Source of the DNA: Butyrivibrio sp.
GTDB lineage: Bacteria; Bacillota; Clostridia; Lachnospirales; Lachnospiraceae
DNA length: 64,000 nt
Direction of reading: 5' to 3'
NCBI GenBank assembly: GCA_015056655.1
Contig: SVFV01000003.1
Location: 1-64,000 of the forward strand
In this document: positions 17,844 to 25,725 of the stretch, in pieces
Layout of the letters: the number at the start of each line of letters is the position of its first letter
How positions within the stretch are numbered: position 1 is the stretch's first letter
Position numbers and translations under genes: made by a program
The notes under the pieces: generated by a model
Seen by the model: only the letters and a program-made list of their open reading frames with translations
The model's database searches: none
What the model was told of the DNA's origin: nothing

Positions 17844-18170
17844 CCCTAAGGGTATTTTTTTATATCGAATATTGTAAATAGTTTCTGTGTATTCAGATGC
17901 AATAATGCCAACAATCTCCGTTCTGTGCTCCTTCAAAAATGGCTTTATCACATAGTATTCCGGCATATATTCAATAGCAAGGACAACTGCAGCCTCTATC
18001 TTGAATTTTTCAAAGTTGTTCCTTACCCTGTCTACAAACCAGTAATATTCCTTTTCCGGATTGTAGGACAACGCCGCCCACTTTTTATTTTCTTCGCTTT
18101 CAACTATATAGCTGAACAAGCGGCCTTTCTGGTCCCAGTCAATTTCTAAATCAATTACCCTTTCTGTCAA
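17826..18170 (-). CDS. hypothetical protein (114 residues)
   Basis: Not recognised. It is a soluble, Tyr/Lys/Glu-rich protein (for example YWFVDRVRNNFEKFKIEA) with mixed alpha/beta character. The TTG start is supported by GGAGGAG eight bases upstream and by a good promoter 170 bp further upstream. Its 3' end overlaps the convergent HAD gene by 18 bp, with both frames coding through the overlap. Its function is unknown. Confidence 0.6.
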   Translation of the reverse strand: MTERVIDLEIDWDQKGRLFSYIVESEENKKWAALSYNPEKEYYWFVDRVRNNFEKFKIEAAVVLAIEYMPEYYVIKPFLKEHRTEIVGIIASEYTETIYNIRYKKIPLGLAKSI

Positions 18171-18299
18171 ATTAAACTCCTCCTTGTGCTAATCACTTCA
18201 AATGACCACACAAGAACATGAAGGTAAGTAAATGGAAGTAAAACCTTAATCATTGCAAAATCTATTCCTAAATCATTAACTAAAAAGTGGAAATAGTTG

Positions 18300-18371
18300 G
18301 ACGATTGTCCGGATATCTCGTATGGTCATCTGACCGAAGAGAATAATATATCAAAAGAAAATAATTGTCAA
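18300..18371 (-). promoter_or_regulatory. promoter with two downstream dyads, long leader
   Basis: On the minus strand TTGACA (18366-18371) and TATTAT (18344-18349) are 16 bp apart. Right behind lie two 12-bp inverted repeats with four-base centres: GGTCAGATGACC (18325-18336) and GGACAATCGTCC (18300-18311), their centres 25 bp apart. The position fits operators or leader hairpins. The rest of the 170-nt leader down to the gene at 18170 shows no riboswitch I recognise. Confidence 0.5.
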
Positions 18372-18432
18372 CACATTTTTAACTTGTGTCACAAACCGCA
18401 TATTTAAGCCATTTTACACGTGGCAATCCGAA

Positions 18433-19134
18433 TCAGTCCGGCAAAATAAGCGCTGGTTTAAAATCAAGGTAGTCCCCTGATACAAGCGAATACTTAATTC
18501 CATTTATATTCCCTAAAAGGCTGTCATGGAATCTCTCCTTACCATGGCAATGGGCATAAATTACCTGCTCAGCGCCGTATGCAGATGCCATAAAGGTAAA
18601 TCTACTCTCCGTCTCCCCAAGCGCCGTAGGCGGATAATGAAGAAACATAATAAACTTCTCATAGCCGGCTTCTCTGGCTGCCTCAAATGAAACCTTCAGT
18701 CTCTTGGCTTCTCTCTCCACCAGCTTATCAGCGTGCTCAATTGTGTCAAAGCCTTCATAGCAATAGCCCTTGGTTCCAACTATCGCATAGTCCTTGTAAG
18801 GATAAAAGTTATTCTGCAAAAAGAAAAGCTGCCCTTTAAATCTATCGTTGAGCTGTCCTGTCTTTTTGGCATTCCAAAAATTATCATGGTTCCCCCTTAT
18901 GAGAACCTTTTTACCCGGAAGGTCTGCTATAAACTGCAGATCCTCCAGGCAATTATCCATCCCCTTGCCCCAGGTGTGATCACCAACAAGCACAAGGGTA
19001 TCATCATCACTAATCATTTTATGACAGTTCTTCTCTATTTTCTTTTCGTGATTCTTCCACACCTTGCCAAATATATCCATTGTTTTATCAGATTGAAATG
19101 CAAGATGCAGATCTCCTAAAGCATAAAGTGCCAT
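18433..19134 (-). CDS. calcineurin-like metallophosphoesterase
   Basis: A 233-residue cytoplasmic phosphoesterase. Metal ligands are in ALGDLHLAF, LVGDHTWG, IRGNHDNFW, FLHYPP and YAHCHG, in the canonical order. It is of the short 'predicted phosphohydrolase' type and is unrelated in detail to the one at 5467-6354. The GAGG site precedes the ATG. It follows the lipoprotein gene by 45 bp on the same strand, so they may be co-transcribed. The substrate is unknown. Confidence 0.85.
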   Translation of the reverse strand: MALYALGDLHLAFQSDKTMDIFGKVWKNHEKKIEKNCHKMISDDDTLVLVGDHTWGKGMDNCLEDLQFIADLPGKKVLIRGNHDNFWNAKKTGQLNDRFKGQLFFLQNNFYPYKDYAIVGTKGYCYEGFDTIEHADKLVEREAKRLKVSFEAAREAGYEKFIMFLHYPPTALGETESRFTFMASAYGAEQVIYAHCHGKERFHDSLLGNINGIKYSLVSGDYLDFKPALILPD

Positions 19135-19179
19135 AAAATAACCTCAAAATTCTTTTTATATCTGTCAGTCAAAATTAAA

Positions 19180-20913
19180 TCAGCCAGCGTACATGAGTCC
19201 TTCAAGCTGCTCATCGACAGGCGTGCCCTCTATCGTTGCCGGATATCCCATGCTTGTATAGTAAATTCTAATATATCTTCCGTCATCTACCTGAGCATCC
19301 ACGTATGTTTCCATATCTGTGAATATAGGATAAATCTTGGCTCCCGCGCGCATAAATGATCCGGGAGATTCTATTGTTCCGTCGTAATCAATTACATCCA
19401 CTGCGAAGTCGCCAACAATGGTCACTCCATCGCCATGATAATTGATTTTTCTTCTAGGATCATTCACTTCAGGCTTGCCATCACTTCCTACATGCCAGGT
19501 TGTTGTGCAGGAAAATGTTCCCATGGCATCACTGCGCTCACTAAAGTACATATTATCAGGATCAGTGTTCACAATATTAGCGTAATCACCTATATCCTCC
19601 CTCTGATCATAAGGAAGCATGAAGCCCACATCTCCCAAATAGGAAGGGAAAGCACTGCTCACATCATAGATTGACCAGTCATATAAATCATCCATTCCGC
19701 CTGACATCATGTAGATATAATTCCTGTTGTCATCTGTTCTTACATGATAGACTCTTACTCCATCATATGCGTAGAAATACTCAGGTCTACTCTCTATTTC
19801 TACATCATCCACCTTAAGAGTCACGCCAACAGGATACTCATAATCATTATTTTCATAGATGTAATTCATGGTTACTGTTTCAATTTCGCCATCCCCATCT
19901 ATATCCATCCTGGCATCATATACCATGCCTATCTCTTCGATAAAGCCCTCTTTGCCAGCCGGCATATACTTGCTATTAAAGATCTCAGGCATCTCATCAT
20001 AGCCGATACAAACCTCTGTAGCACCATCAGCATAGGAACCAAAGCTATACACTGAGAAATAGAAGTTTATTCCTGTGTTTGAAAGATACCATGTGTAGGG
20101 ATAAAAATACTCATCAGTAGCATCATTATGTGTGTAATCCTCGAGATTAATGTCGTAGCTTTTAAGTCCATCCTCTACACTGCCATAGGTTTCCTTGTAG
20201 TAGTCTGTTGCATAGTCCTCATAGTTATCATATATTTTTTTGATTAAGACATTCCTAAGGGTGTCATTATCTATAGAGATAACGTCAGACAAAACGAGCT
20301 CTTTTCCTGTATTAACGTCATAGGTCTTGGGGTCTATCGTATAATCCCCATGAGCTCCTCCCATATATAAATACAGCGTCTTATAATAACTAAGCACTTT
20401 GCTGTCAGCTCTTTGAATTCTAAGCTCCTCCGTATCTTCATAAGGTCCGTTAAAAAATTCATCGCCGTACATTTCCCTGGCTTCTTCAATCTGGAAATCT
20501 GCAGAATTCTTGAAATCCTCTTTTTCCTTCTTGAACTGATCTGTCAAAGCCTTATCCAGAAGTGGAAATTTTGAAGCACTCTCGTTTGAAAGCAAGATGG
20601 ATTCTCTCTGTCCTTCAAAAAGAGCTGTATATGTTCCATCATCAGAATTCTGATGGAAGTATTCACTGTCCACAGCGTAAACCGGTTTTTCACCAGAATC
20701 ATTAAGACCAAGGAATTCCCTGGCTCTTTCTTCAGCACCCGGATCTGGAGCGTCGGCAGTATCTGTACTATTACTTTCAGTAGCCTCCTGACTATCAGTC
20801 ACATTGCTTACAGTATCTTTTACTGTATCCCCAACAGCTGTTGTATTTTTGCCGCAACCAGTCACAGAAACTGCTGTCATAATCGCCAAAAGTACACATA
20901 ACTTCCTTTTCAT
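19180..20913 (-). CDS. secreted lipoprotein with RsiV/PdaC-like (DUF3298/DUF4163) domain
   Basis: A 577-residue lipoprotein. The signal peptide MKRKLCVLLAIMTAVSVTGC ends in a lipobox, followed by a Thr/Ser/Asp-rich linker to residue 60. Residues 75-310 resemble the DUF4163-DUF3298 pair found in RsiV and PdaC, with the hallmark YYKTLYLYMGGAHGDYT and the later Tyr-rich FYFSVYSFGSYADG. Residues 330-577 are a second, beta-rich domain with VDARMDIDGDGEIETV, which looks like an EF-hand/FG-GAP-type calcium loop (D.D.DG.IE). It is probably an extracytoplasmic binding protein. No sigma factor is adjacent, so a role as anti-sigma factor is not supported. Confidence 0.75.
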   Translation of the reverse strand: MKRKLCVLLAIMTAVSVTGCGKNTTAVGDTVKDTVSNVTDSQEATESNSTDTADAPDPGAEERAREFLGLNDSGEKPVYAVDSEYFHQNSDDGTYTALFEGQRESILLSNESASKFPLLDKALTDQFKKEKEDFKNSADFQIEEAREMYGDEFFNGPYEDTEELRIQRADSKVLSYYKTLYLYMGGAHGDYTIDPKTYDVNTGKELVLSDVISIDNDTLRNVLIKKIYDNYEDYATDYYKETYGSVEDGLKSYDINLEDYTHNDATDEYFYPYTWYLSNTGINFYFSVYSFGSYADGATEVCIGYDEMPEIFNSKYMPAGKEGFIEEIGMVYDARMDIDGDGEIETVTMNYIYENNDYEYPVGVTLKVDDVEIESRPEYFYAYDGVRVYHVRTDDNRNYIYMMSGGMDDLYDWSIYDVSSAFPSYLGDVGFMLPYDQREDIGDYANIVNTDPDNMYFSERSDAMGTFSCTTTWHVGSDGKPEVNDPRRKINYHGDGVTIVGDFAVDVIDYDGTIESPGSFMRAGAKIYPIFTDMETYVDAQVDDGRYIRIYYTSMGYPATIEGTPVDEQLEGLMYAG

Positions 20914-21013
20914 TATAGTTCCCCTTTCAAATGATTTTCCTCAAAGTATTATATAATAAGTGCTCCTTCCAACCAACTGAAAATGTCGCAAATTAGACGT
21001 TTATACCAAAAGA

Positions 21014-21037
21014 AAAAGCAGCAAAAATGCTGCTTTT
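21014..21037 (-). terminator. intrinsic terminator
   Basis: A ten-base perfect stem, AAAAGCAGCA with TGCTGCTTTT, has a four-base loop. On the minus strand it is followed by a T-rich run (TTTTTCTTTT). It terminates the small acidic-protein gene, or the whole maf-ppk transcript reading through it. Confidence 0.85.
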
Positions 21038-21085
21038 CAAAACTTAACTCTTTATTTTTGTAATTTAAAAATTCAGAATAAGTAT

Positions 21086-21340
21086 TTAGCCCTCAACAAT
21101 AAGGTATCTGCCATCGCCGATGTCGAAAACTTCAGCTGCTTCAAGAATATCTCCCTCACCGGGATCCATACCTTCCTCTTCAAAGTATTCCTCTACTTCT
21201 TCTGCTGAATCAACAACAACAGCCATGCAATCCTCTAAAAAGGCCTCGGCTTCCTCCGGGCTGTCTGCTACCGGCTCTGAAAAAAGCTGTCCCTGATTTT
21301 CCAGGAAGCAATTTAGTACTGCATCATCATAATCATGCAT
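21086..21340 (-). CDS. small acidic hypothetical protein (84 residues)
   Basis: Not recognised. It is strongly acidic (segments SPEEAEAFLEDCM and SAEEVEEYFEEEGMDPGEG), soluble and without a signal peptide. It ends FDIGDGRYLIVEG. GAGGA lies before the ATG. It is 52 bp after maf on the same strand and ends at a strong terminator, so it may be the last gene of the polyphosphate cluster. Conservation with that cluster would be needed to link their functions. Confidence 0.65.
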   Translation of the reverse strand: MHDYDDAVLNCFLENQGQLFSEPVADSPEEAEAFLEDCMAVVVDSAEEVEEYFEEEGMDPGEGDILEAAEVFDIGDGRYLIVEG

Positions 21341-21392
21341 AGGCTGTCCTCTTTCCCGCAGTATGTATCTTAAACTGCGTTATTTCAGGCCT

Positions 21393-21983
21393 TTAGATAA
21401 GGCCATGGTTCTTCATCTCTCTGTAAAGTCTCGATACAGGGAGTCCGACTACATTGTTGTAATCGCCGTTAATTCTCTTAACATATTTTCCGAAGAGTCC
21501 CTGTATGCCATAAGCCCCTGCCTTATCGTAGGGTTCATCGGTATCAAGATATGCTGAAATCTCTTCATCATCCATATCGTACACCTCTACATCTGTGCAC
21601 TCATAGAAGGTAATCTCCTTCTGTTCTATGGAGCTTCCCCACACTATAGTAACTCCGGTGTAAACCTGATGAAGATTTCCCTGGATGCTTCTTATCATTC
21701 TGTCAGCATCTTTTCTATCTGTTGGCTTTCCAAGTATCTTCTCACTATATGATACAACGGTATCTGAACCAATTACAACGAGGGTGTCTGTATTATCTCT
21801 TAAATGTTTATGAAAAATCTCTTTAGCTTTTGCCGCAGACAGCGAACAAACAACCTCTGATGGCCTTGTGCTTTCTATAATTTCTTCACCTGTTGCAGGT
21901 ATTACTTCAAAATCAATTCCAAGGCTTCCAAGAAGCTCCTTTCTTCTAGGAGAGCCTGATGCTAAAACATATTTATAATCCAT
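21393..21983 (-). CDS. maf: Maf-like nucleoside triphosphate pyrophosphatase
   Basis: Maf proteins hydrolyse non-canonical or dTTP/UTP nucleotides to monophosphates and affect septum formation. The 196-residue protein opens with the signature YVLASGSPRRKELL and has VIGSDTVVSY (catalytic Asp), GKPTDRKDADRMIRSI, the YTGVTIV strand and DKAGAYGIQG. The ATG at 21983 is chosen because AGGG lies six bases before it. It overlaps the ppk1 stop by 11 bp, implying translational coupling. The longer frame upstream only re-reads the end of ppk1. Confidence 0.92.
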   Translation of the reverse strand: MDYKYVLASGSPRRKELLGSLGIDFEVIPATGEEIIESTRPSEVVCSLSAAKAKEIFHKHLRDNTDTLVVIGSDTVVSYSEKILGKPTDRKDADRMIRSIQGNLHQVYTGVTIVWGSSIEQKEITFYECTDVEVYDMDDEEISAYLDTDEPYDKAGAYGIQGLFGKYVKRINGDYNNVVGLPVSRLYREMKNHGLI

Positions 21984-24138
21984 GATCATCCCTATATTCG
22001 GGTTCAAAAACCCTGCTTTCTGATATATCTTTTGGTTTGGCGATATCAGTTGCCTCCCTGCCAAACAGCTTCTGGGAGTTGAGAGCTTCGTTTCCTCTCC
22101 TGTTAACCTTCACATATACGCCTTCATTATTCATAATGTGAGTCTTCACATTATCCCTGAGCTCACAGTCAAGAATGTGCCACAGTTTCTCTCTAAGCAT
22201 AGGGTTCTCAACAGGGAACATTATCTCAACTCGTCTCTCAAGGTTACGTGGCATCCAGTCAGCACTGGAAGCATAATACTCCGGGCTTCCTCCGTTTTCA
22301 AAATAGAAAATTCTACTGTGCTCAAGGAAGTTACCAACTATTGATCTGACTGTGATATTCTCACTAACGCCTGGAATACCTGTTCTTAAGCAGCATATTC
22401 CTCTGACAATAAGGTCAATCTTTACACCAGCATTACTAGCTTCATACAAGGCAGCAATGACATCCTTATGACAGATTGAATTCATCTTCGCAATAATATG
22501 CGCAGGCTCACCTGCTCTTGCATGTTCTGCTTCTCTATGAATGAGGTCAAGGATTCTATCCTTTAACCACAGAGGAGCAATCGTAAGTTTATTCCATGCA
22601 ATAGGCTCTGAATAACCTGAAAGCATGTTAAATACAGCTGTTGCGTCCTCACCGTAAGCTTCAGCACAGGTAAACATACCTACATCAGTATAAAGCTTTG
22701 CTGTTGAATCATTGTAGTTACCAGTTGCAAGATGTACATAACGTCTTATGCCATCCTCTTCCTTTCTAACTACAAGAGTTATCTTACTGTGGGTCTTCAA
22801 TCCCTTAAGACCATAAATAACGTGGCAGCCTGCTTTCTCAAGCATCTTAGCCCATACGATATTATTTTCCTCATCAAATCTTGCCTTAAGCTCAACAAGT
22901 ACAGATACCTGCTTGCCATTATCAGCTGCCTTTGCAAGAGCTGCGATAATAGGTGAATTACCACTAACTCTGTACAGAGTCTGCTTAATAGCAAGTACCT
23001 TAGGATCTGATGCTGCTGTTTCAACGAATCTGACAACCGGATCAAAGCTCTCATAAGGATGGTGCATTAAAATGTCACCCTCTCTTATGCATTCAAAAAT
23101 ATCCCTGTCACCAGGAAGCTGTGGAACTGGAGCAGGACTATCATAACCATGCTCCTTAAGATAGTCAAAACCTTCCATGCCATACATCTTCATAAGGAAA
23201 GTCAGATCAAGAGGTCCATCAATCGTATAAACCTCTCTGTCTTCAACTCCAAGCTCACTTGTAATGATTTTAAGAAGTCTCTTATCAAAGCCCTTTTCAA
23301 TCTCAAGTCTAATAGCCTGTCCCCACTGACGGCGCTTTAACTGCTTCTCTATCTCTTTAAGCAGATCCTCTGCCTCATCCTCATCAATAGACAGGTCGGC
23401 ATTTCTACCAACTCTGAATGGATAGCAGCATACAATATCATAGTTAAGGAAAAGCTTATGAATATTTCTCTGTATTATCTGCTCAAGGAGCATTACCTTT
23501 CTGACGCCGCTGCTCTCAGGAATCTCCATGATTCTCGGAAGAACAGAAGGCACCTGAACCATGGCAAGCTCTATTTCATCGCCCTCTTCTCTTCCTTTAA
23601 CCAGGGCTCCGATATTAAGAGTCTTATTTCTTATAAGCGGAAAAGGTCTTGATGAATCAACAGCCATTGGTGTCAAAACAGGATATACAAAATCGTCAAA
23701 ATAGCGATCTATATACTCGGCCTCTTCATCCGTTAATTTCTTATAGTCTCTTATAATCTCTACGCCATTTTCCTTAAGCGCAGGAATAAGCAAATGATTG
23801 TAAATCTGATACTGCTTATTTACAAACTCATGAACTGCATCCGTAACAGCGTCGAGCTGCTGCTTTGGAGACATACCTGCAATGTCAGGCTTTTTATAGC
23901 CAGCATGGATCATATCTTTTAAGGATGCCACTCTTACCATGAAAAACTCATCCAAATTACTGGACGTAATGCTTAAGAATTTCAGTTTTTCAAATAAGGG
24001 AGTACTCTTATCCTTTGATTCAGAAAGACATCTCTCATTAAACTGAAGCCAGCTAAGCTCTCGGTTTATATAGTATTTGTCACTATAAAAATTTATATTG
24101 TCAGGATTTTTATCTATCTGATTTTTCTTTCCTGCCAT
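21973..24138 (-). CDS. ppk1: polyphosphate kinase 1
   Basis: PPK1 reversibly makes polyphosphate from ATP. The 721-residue protein has the N domain start YINRELSWLQFNERCL, the ATP-binding KQTLYRVSGNSPI, the first phosphohistidine region GLKTHSKITLVVRKE, HLATGNYNDSTAKLYTD and the second GNFLEHSRIFYFENG with SSADWMPRNLERRVE. All agree with active members of the phospholipase-D-like PPK1 family. It lies between ppx (upstream by 15 bp) and maf (overlapping). Confidence 0.97.
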   Translation of the reverse strand: MAGKKNQIDKNPDNINFYSDKYYINRELSWLQFNERCLSESKDKSTPLFEKLKFLSITSSNLDEFFMVRVASLKDMIHAGYKKPDIAGMSPKQQLDAVTDAVHEFVNKQYQIYNHLLIPALKENGVEIIRDYKKLTDEEAEYIDRYFDDFVYPVLTPMAVDSSRPFPLIRNKTLNIGALVKGREEGDEIELAMVQVPSVLPRIMEIPESSGVRKVMLLEQIIQRNIHKLFLNYDIVCCYPFRVGRNADLSIDEDEAEDLLKEIEKQLKRRQWGQAIRLEIEKGFDKRLLKIITSELGVEDREVYTIDGPLDLTFLMKMYGMEGFDYLKEHGYDSPAPVPQLPGDRDIFECIREGDILMHHPYESFDPVVRFVETAASDPKVLAIKQTLYRVSGNSPIIAALAKAADNGKQVSVLVELKARFDEENNIVWAKMLEKAGCHVIYGLKGLKTHSKITLVVRKEEDGIRRYVHLATGNYNDSTAKLYTDVGMFTCAEAYGEDATAVFNMLSGYSEPIAWNKLTIAPLWLKDRILDLIHREAEHARAGEPAHIIAKMNSICHKDVIAALYEASNAGVKIDLIVRGICCLRTGIPGVSENITVRSIVGNFLEHSRIFYFENGGSPEYYASSADWMPRNLERRVEIMFPVENPMLREKLWHILDCELRDNVKTHIMNNEGVYVKVNRRGNEALNSQKLFGREATDIAKPKDISESRVFEPEYRDDHGL

Positions 24139-24153
24139 AAGTTCCCCTCACTT

Positions 24154-25707
24154 TCAAAGTTTGGTCTGTCTCTTTTGTCTGATCACCGGCTTAATACCAT
24201 AAACCTGTTCAAAGAATTTAGCTCTTTCTCCAAACAAGCCTCTCTCCAGTGAAATATCAGCCATGGTATCTACTGTGATCTCGAGCTCAGTATCCTTTAT
24301 CGCCAGCTTAACGTTCTTGAACTTCTCCTTGTGTGTTCTGTCAAGACCATTAGCAAGCCTTAAGATTGCTGTAAGCTTTGCTATTGTCAGGTAAGCATCA
24401 TGATCAATTCCTCTGAACCTGTAGCTTCCGTCATTATAGTATTCAAAGTCATCATGGTTAAATCTGACTACATTCGCCACAATTGATCTCTCTATATGCG
24501 AAACACCGATGATCTCCGTTGACATTATAATGTTGTAGGAGCAATCACCCAGGTTGACCATACTTATGTATTTTCCGCAATCATGAAGTATAGTACAAAT
24601 CTGAAGCAAAAGCCTCTCTCTTTTTCCAAGACCATGTATTTTTTTCAGACTGTCAAATATATTAAGAGCAATAGTCTGAAGTGTTTCAGATCTTGATTTA
24701 CTTCCCATATATCTGTGGGAAATATTCTGAGCACAGGCAACAATATCCTGTTCAAAGTTATGGCTGGTCTTTATGTATTTCTTTCTCTCAGCATACTCGT
24801 AAGCAATACCGTCACAGAGAACGCCACCAGGCGCCCAGATTGTTTCAGTTTTAAGAGCGTTACAAATATTACTTACAAGAAGTCCTGAAATATATATAAG
24901 TGGCAGATTATCCTGCGCAAGTCCAAGCTTTTTGGAAGTTTCCGCCATGGACAATCTCGTAAGACGAGCCATATAGTCTATGAAGGTCTCTGCCTTAGCG
25001 TAGCCCTTTTTGTCTATTCCAAAGTTCACTCTCTGCAAAACAGGAGTTACATAATCGTCCAGAAGAATGATGTTCTGAACCTTTTTATCCTTCAGGTGCA
25101 TCTTGGTAAAAACTGCAAGCTGCGATTCCACAAGTTCCTGAACAAGAGAAGGATACTTACTGTAGCCTGCCTGAATGTTGCGAAGAGTGGAATGAAGTCT
25201 TAGAACACCAAGCCTGAGCTGCTGTGTAGTAACAAGGGTGTCATTATCAAACAGCGATATCTGAATACTTCCGCCGCCCACATCAACAATCGCAGTTGGC
25301 TTTTCAAGGAAGCAGGAAAATTCTTCATTATTAAGTGCGACAGCTTTATAATCAAGGAATCTTTGCTCGGAATTACTAAGGATGTCTATCTCAATTCCTG
25401 TTCTCTGGCGAAGAAGCTCAAGAACAGTGTCTATAGCCCTTGTTTCACGCATGGCGGAGGTTCCATAGGCCTGATATTTTGTAACACCATAGCTCTCCAT
25501 AATATTCCCATACTCATTCAGGATTCTGATCAGCTCATCCATGTGAGTTGACGAAATCTGTCCCGTTGCATAGGTCTCAGTTCCAAGATCGATCCTGTGC
25601 CTTACATGATCAATCTCCTTAACCCCCTTTTTCTGGGACATTTCAAAAATTTTCATCTCCAGCTCGTATGAGCCCAAGTCAACCGCTGCAAATAAATCCA
25701 CTGCCAT
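24154..25707 (-). CDS. ppx: Ppx/GppA-family exopolyphosphatase with HD-like C-terminal domain
   Basis: A 517-residue ASKHA-fold phosphatase acting on polyphosphate or pppGpp. Phosphate-binding loops are VDLGSYELEMKIFEM at the start and VDVGGGSIQISLFDN near residue 145. The catalytic-Glu region is YGTSAMRETRAI. From about residue 310 on there is a helical HD-type domain with ILHDCGKYISM and VVRFNHDDFEYY, as in the longer PPX2/GppA enzymes. It is separated from ppk1 by 15 bp and from the chorismate mutase-DUF815 gene by 18 bp, so the cluster is one operon. Synthesis and breakdown of polyphosphate are therefore encoded together. Confidence 0.92.
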   Translation of the reverse strand: MAVDLFAAVDLGSYELEMKIFEMSQKKGVKEIDHVRHRIDLGTETYATGQISSTHMDELIRILNEYGNIMESYGVTKYQAYGTSAMRETRAIDTVLELLRQRTGIEIDILSNSEQRFLDYKAVALNNEEFSCFLEKPTAIVDVGGGSIQISLFDNDTLVTTQQLRLGVLRLHSTLRNIQAGYSKYPSLVQELVESQLAVFTKMHLKDKKVQNIILLDDYVTPVLQRVNFGIDKKGYAKAETFIDYMARLTRLSMAETSKKLGLAQDNLPLIYISGLLVSNICNALKTETIWAPGGVLCDGIAYEYAERKKYIKTSHNFEQDIVACAQNISHRYMGSKSRSETLQTIALNIFDSLKKIHGLGKRERLLLQICTILHDCGKYISMVNLGDCSYNIIMSTEIIGVSHIERSIVANVVRFNHDDFEYYNDGSYRFRGIDHDAYLTIAKLTAILRLANGLDRTHKEKFKNVKLAIKDTELEITVDTMADISLERGLFGERAKFFEQVYGIKPVIRQKRQTKL

Positions 25708-25725
25708 ATATATGCTGCCCTTTCT

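Noticed and set aside
18198..18254. A short frame in the leader of the gene at 18170 looked like a leader peptide.
   Set aside because: Careful reading gives only 18 codons ending well before the gene, with a weak, distant AGGAA as ribosome site and no codon pattern suggesting attenuation.
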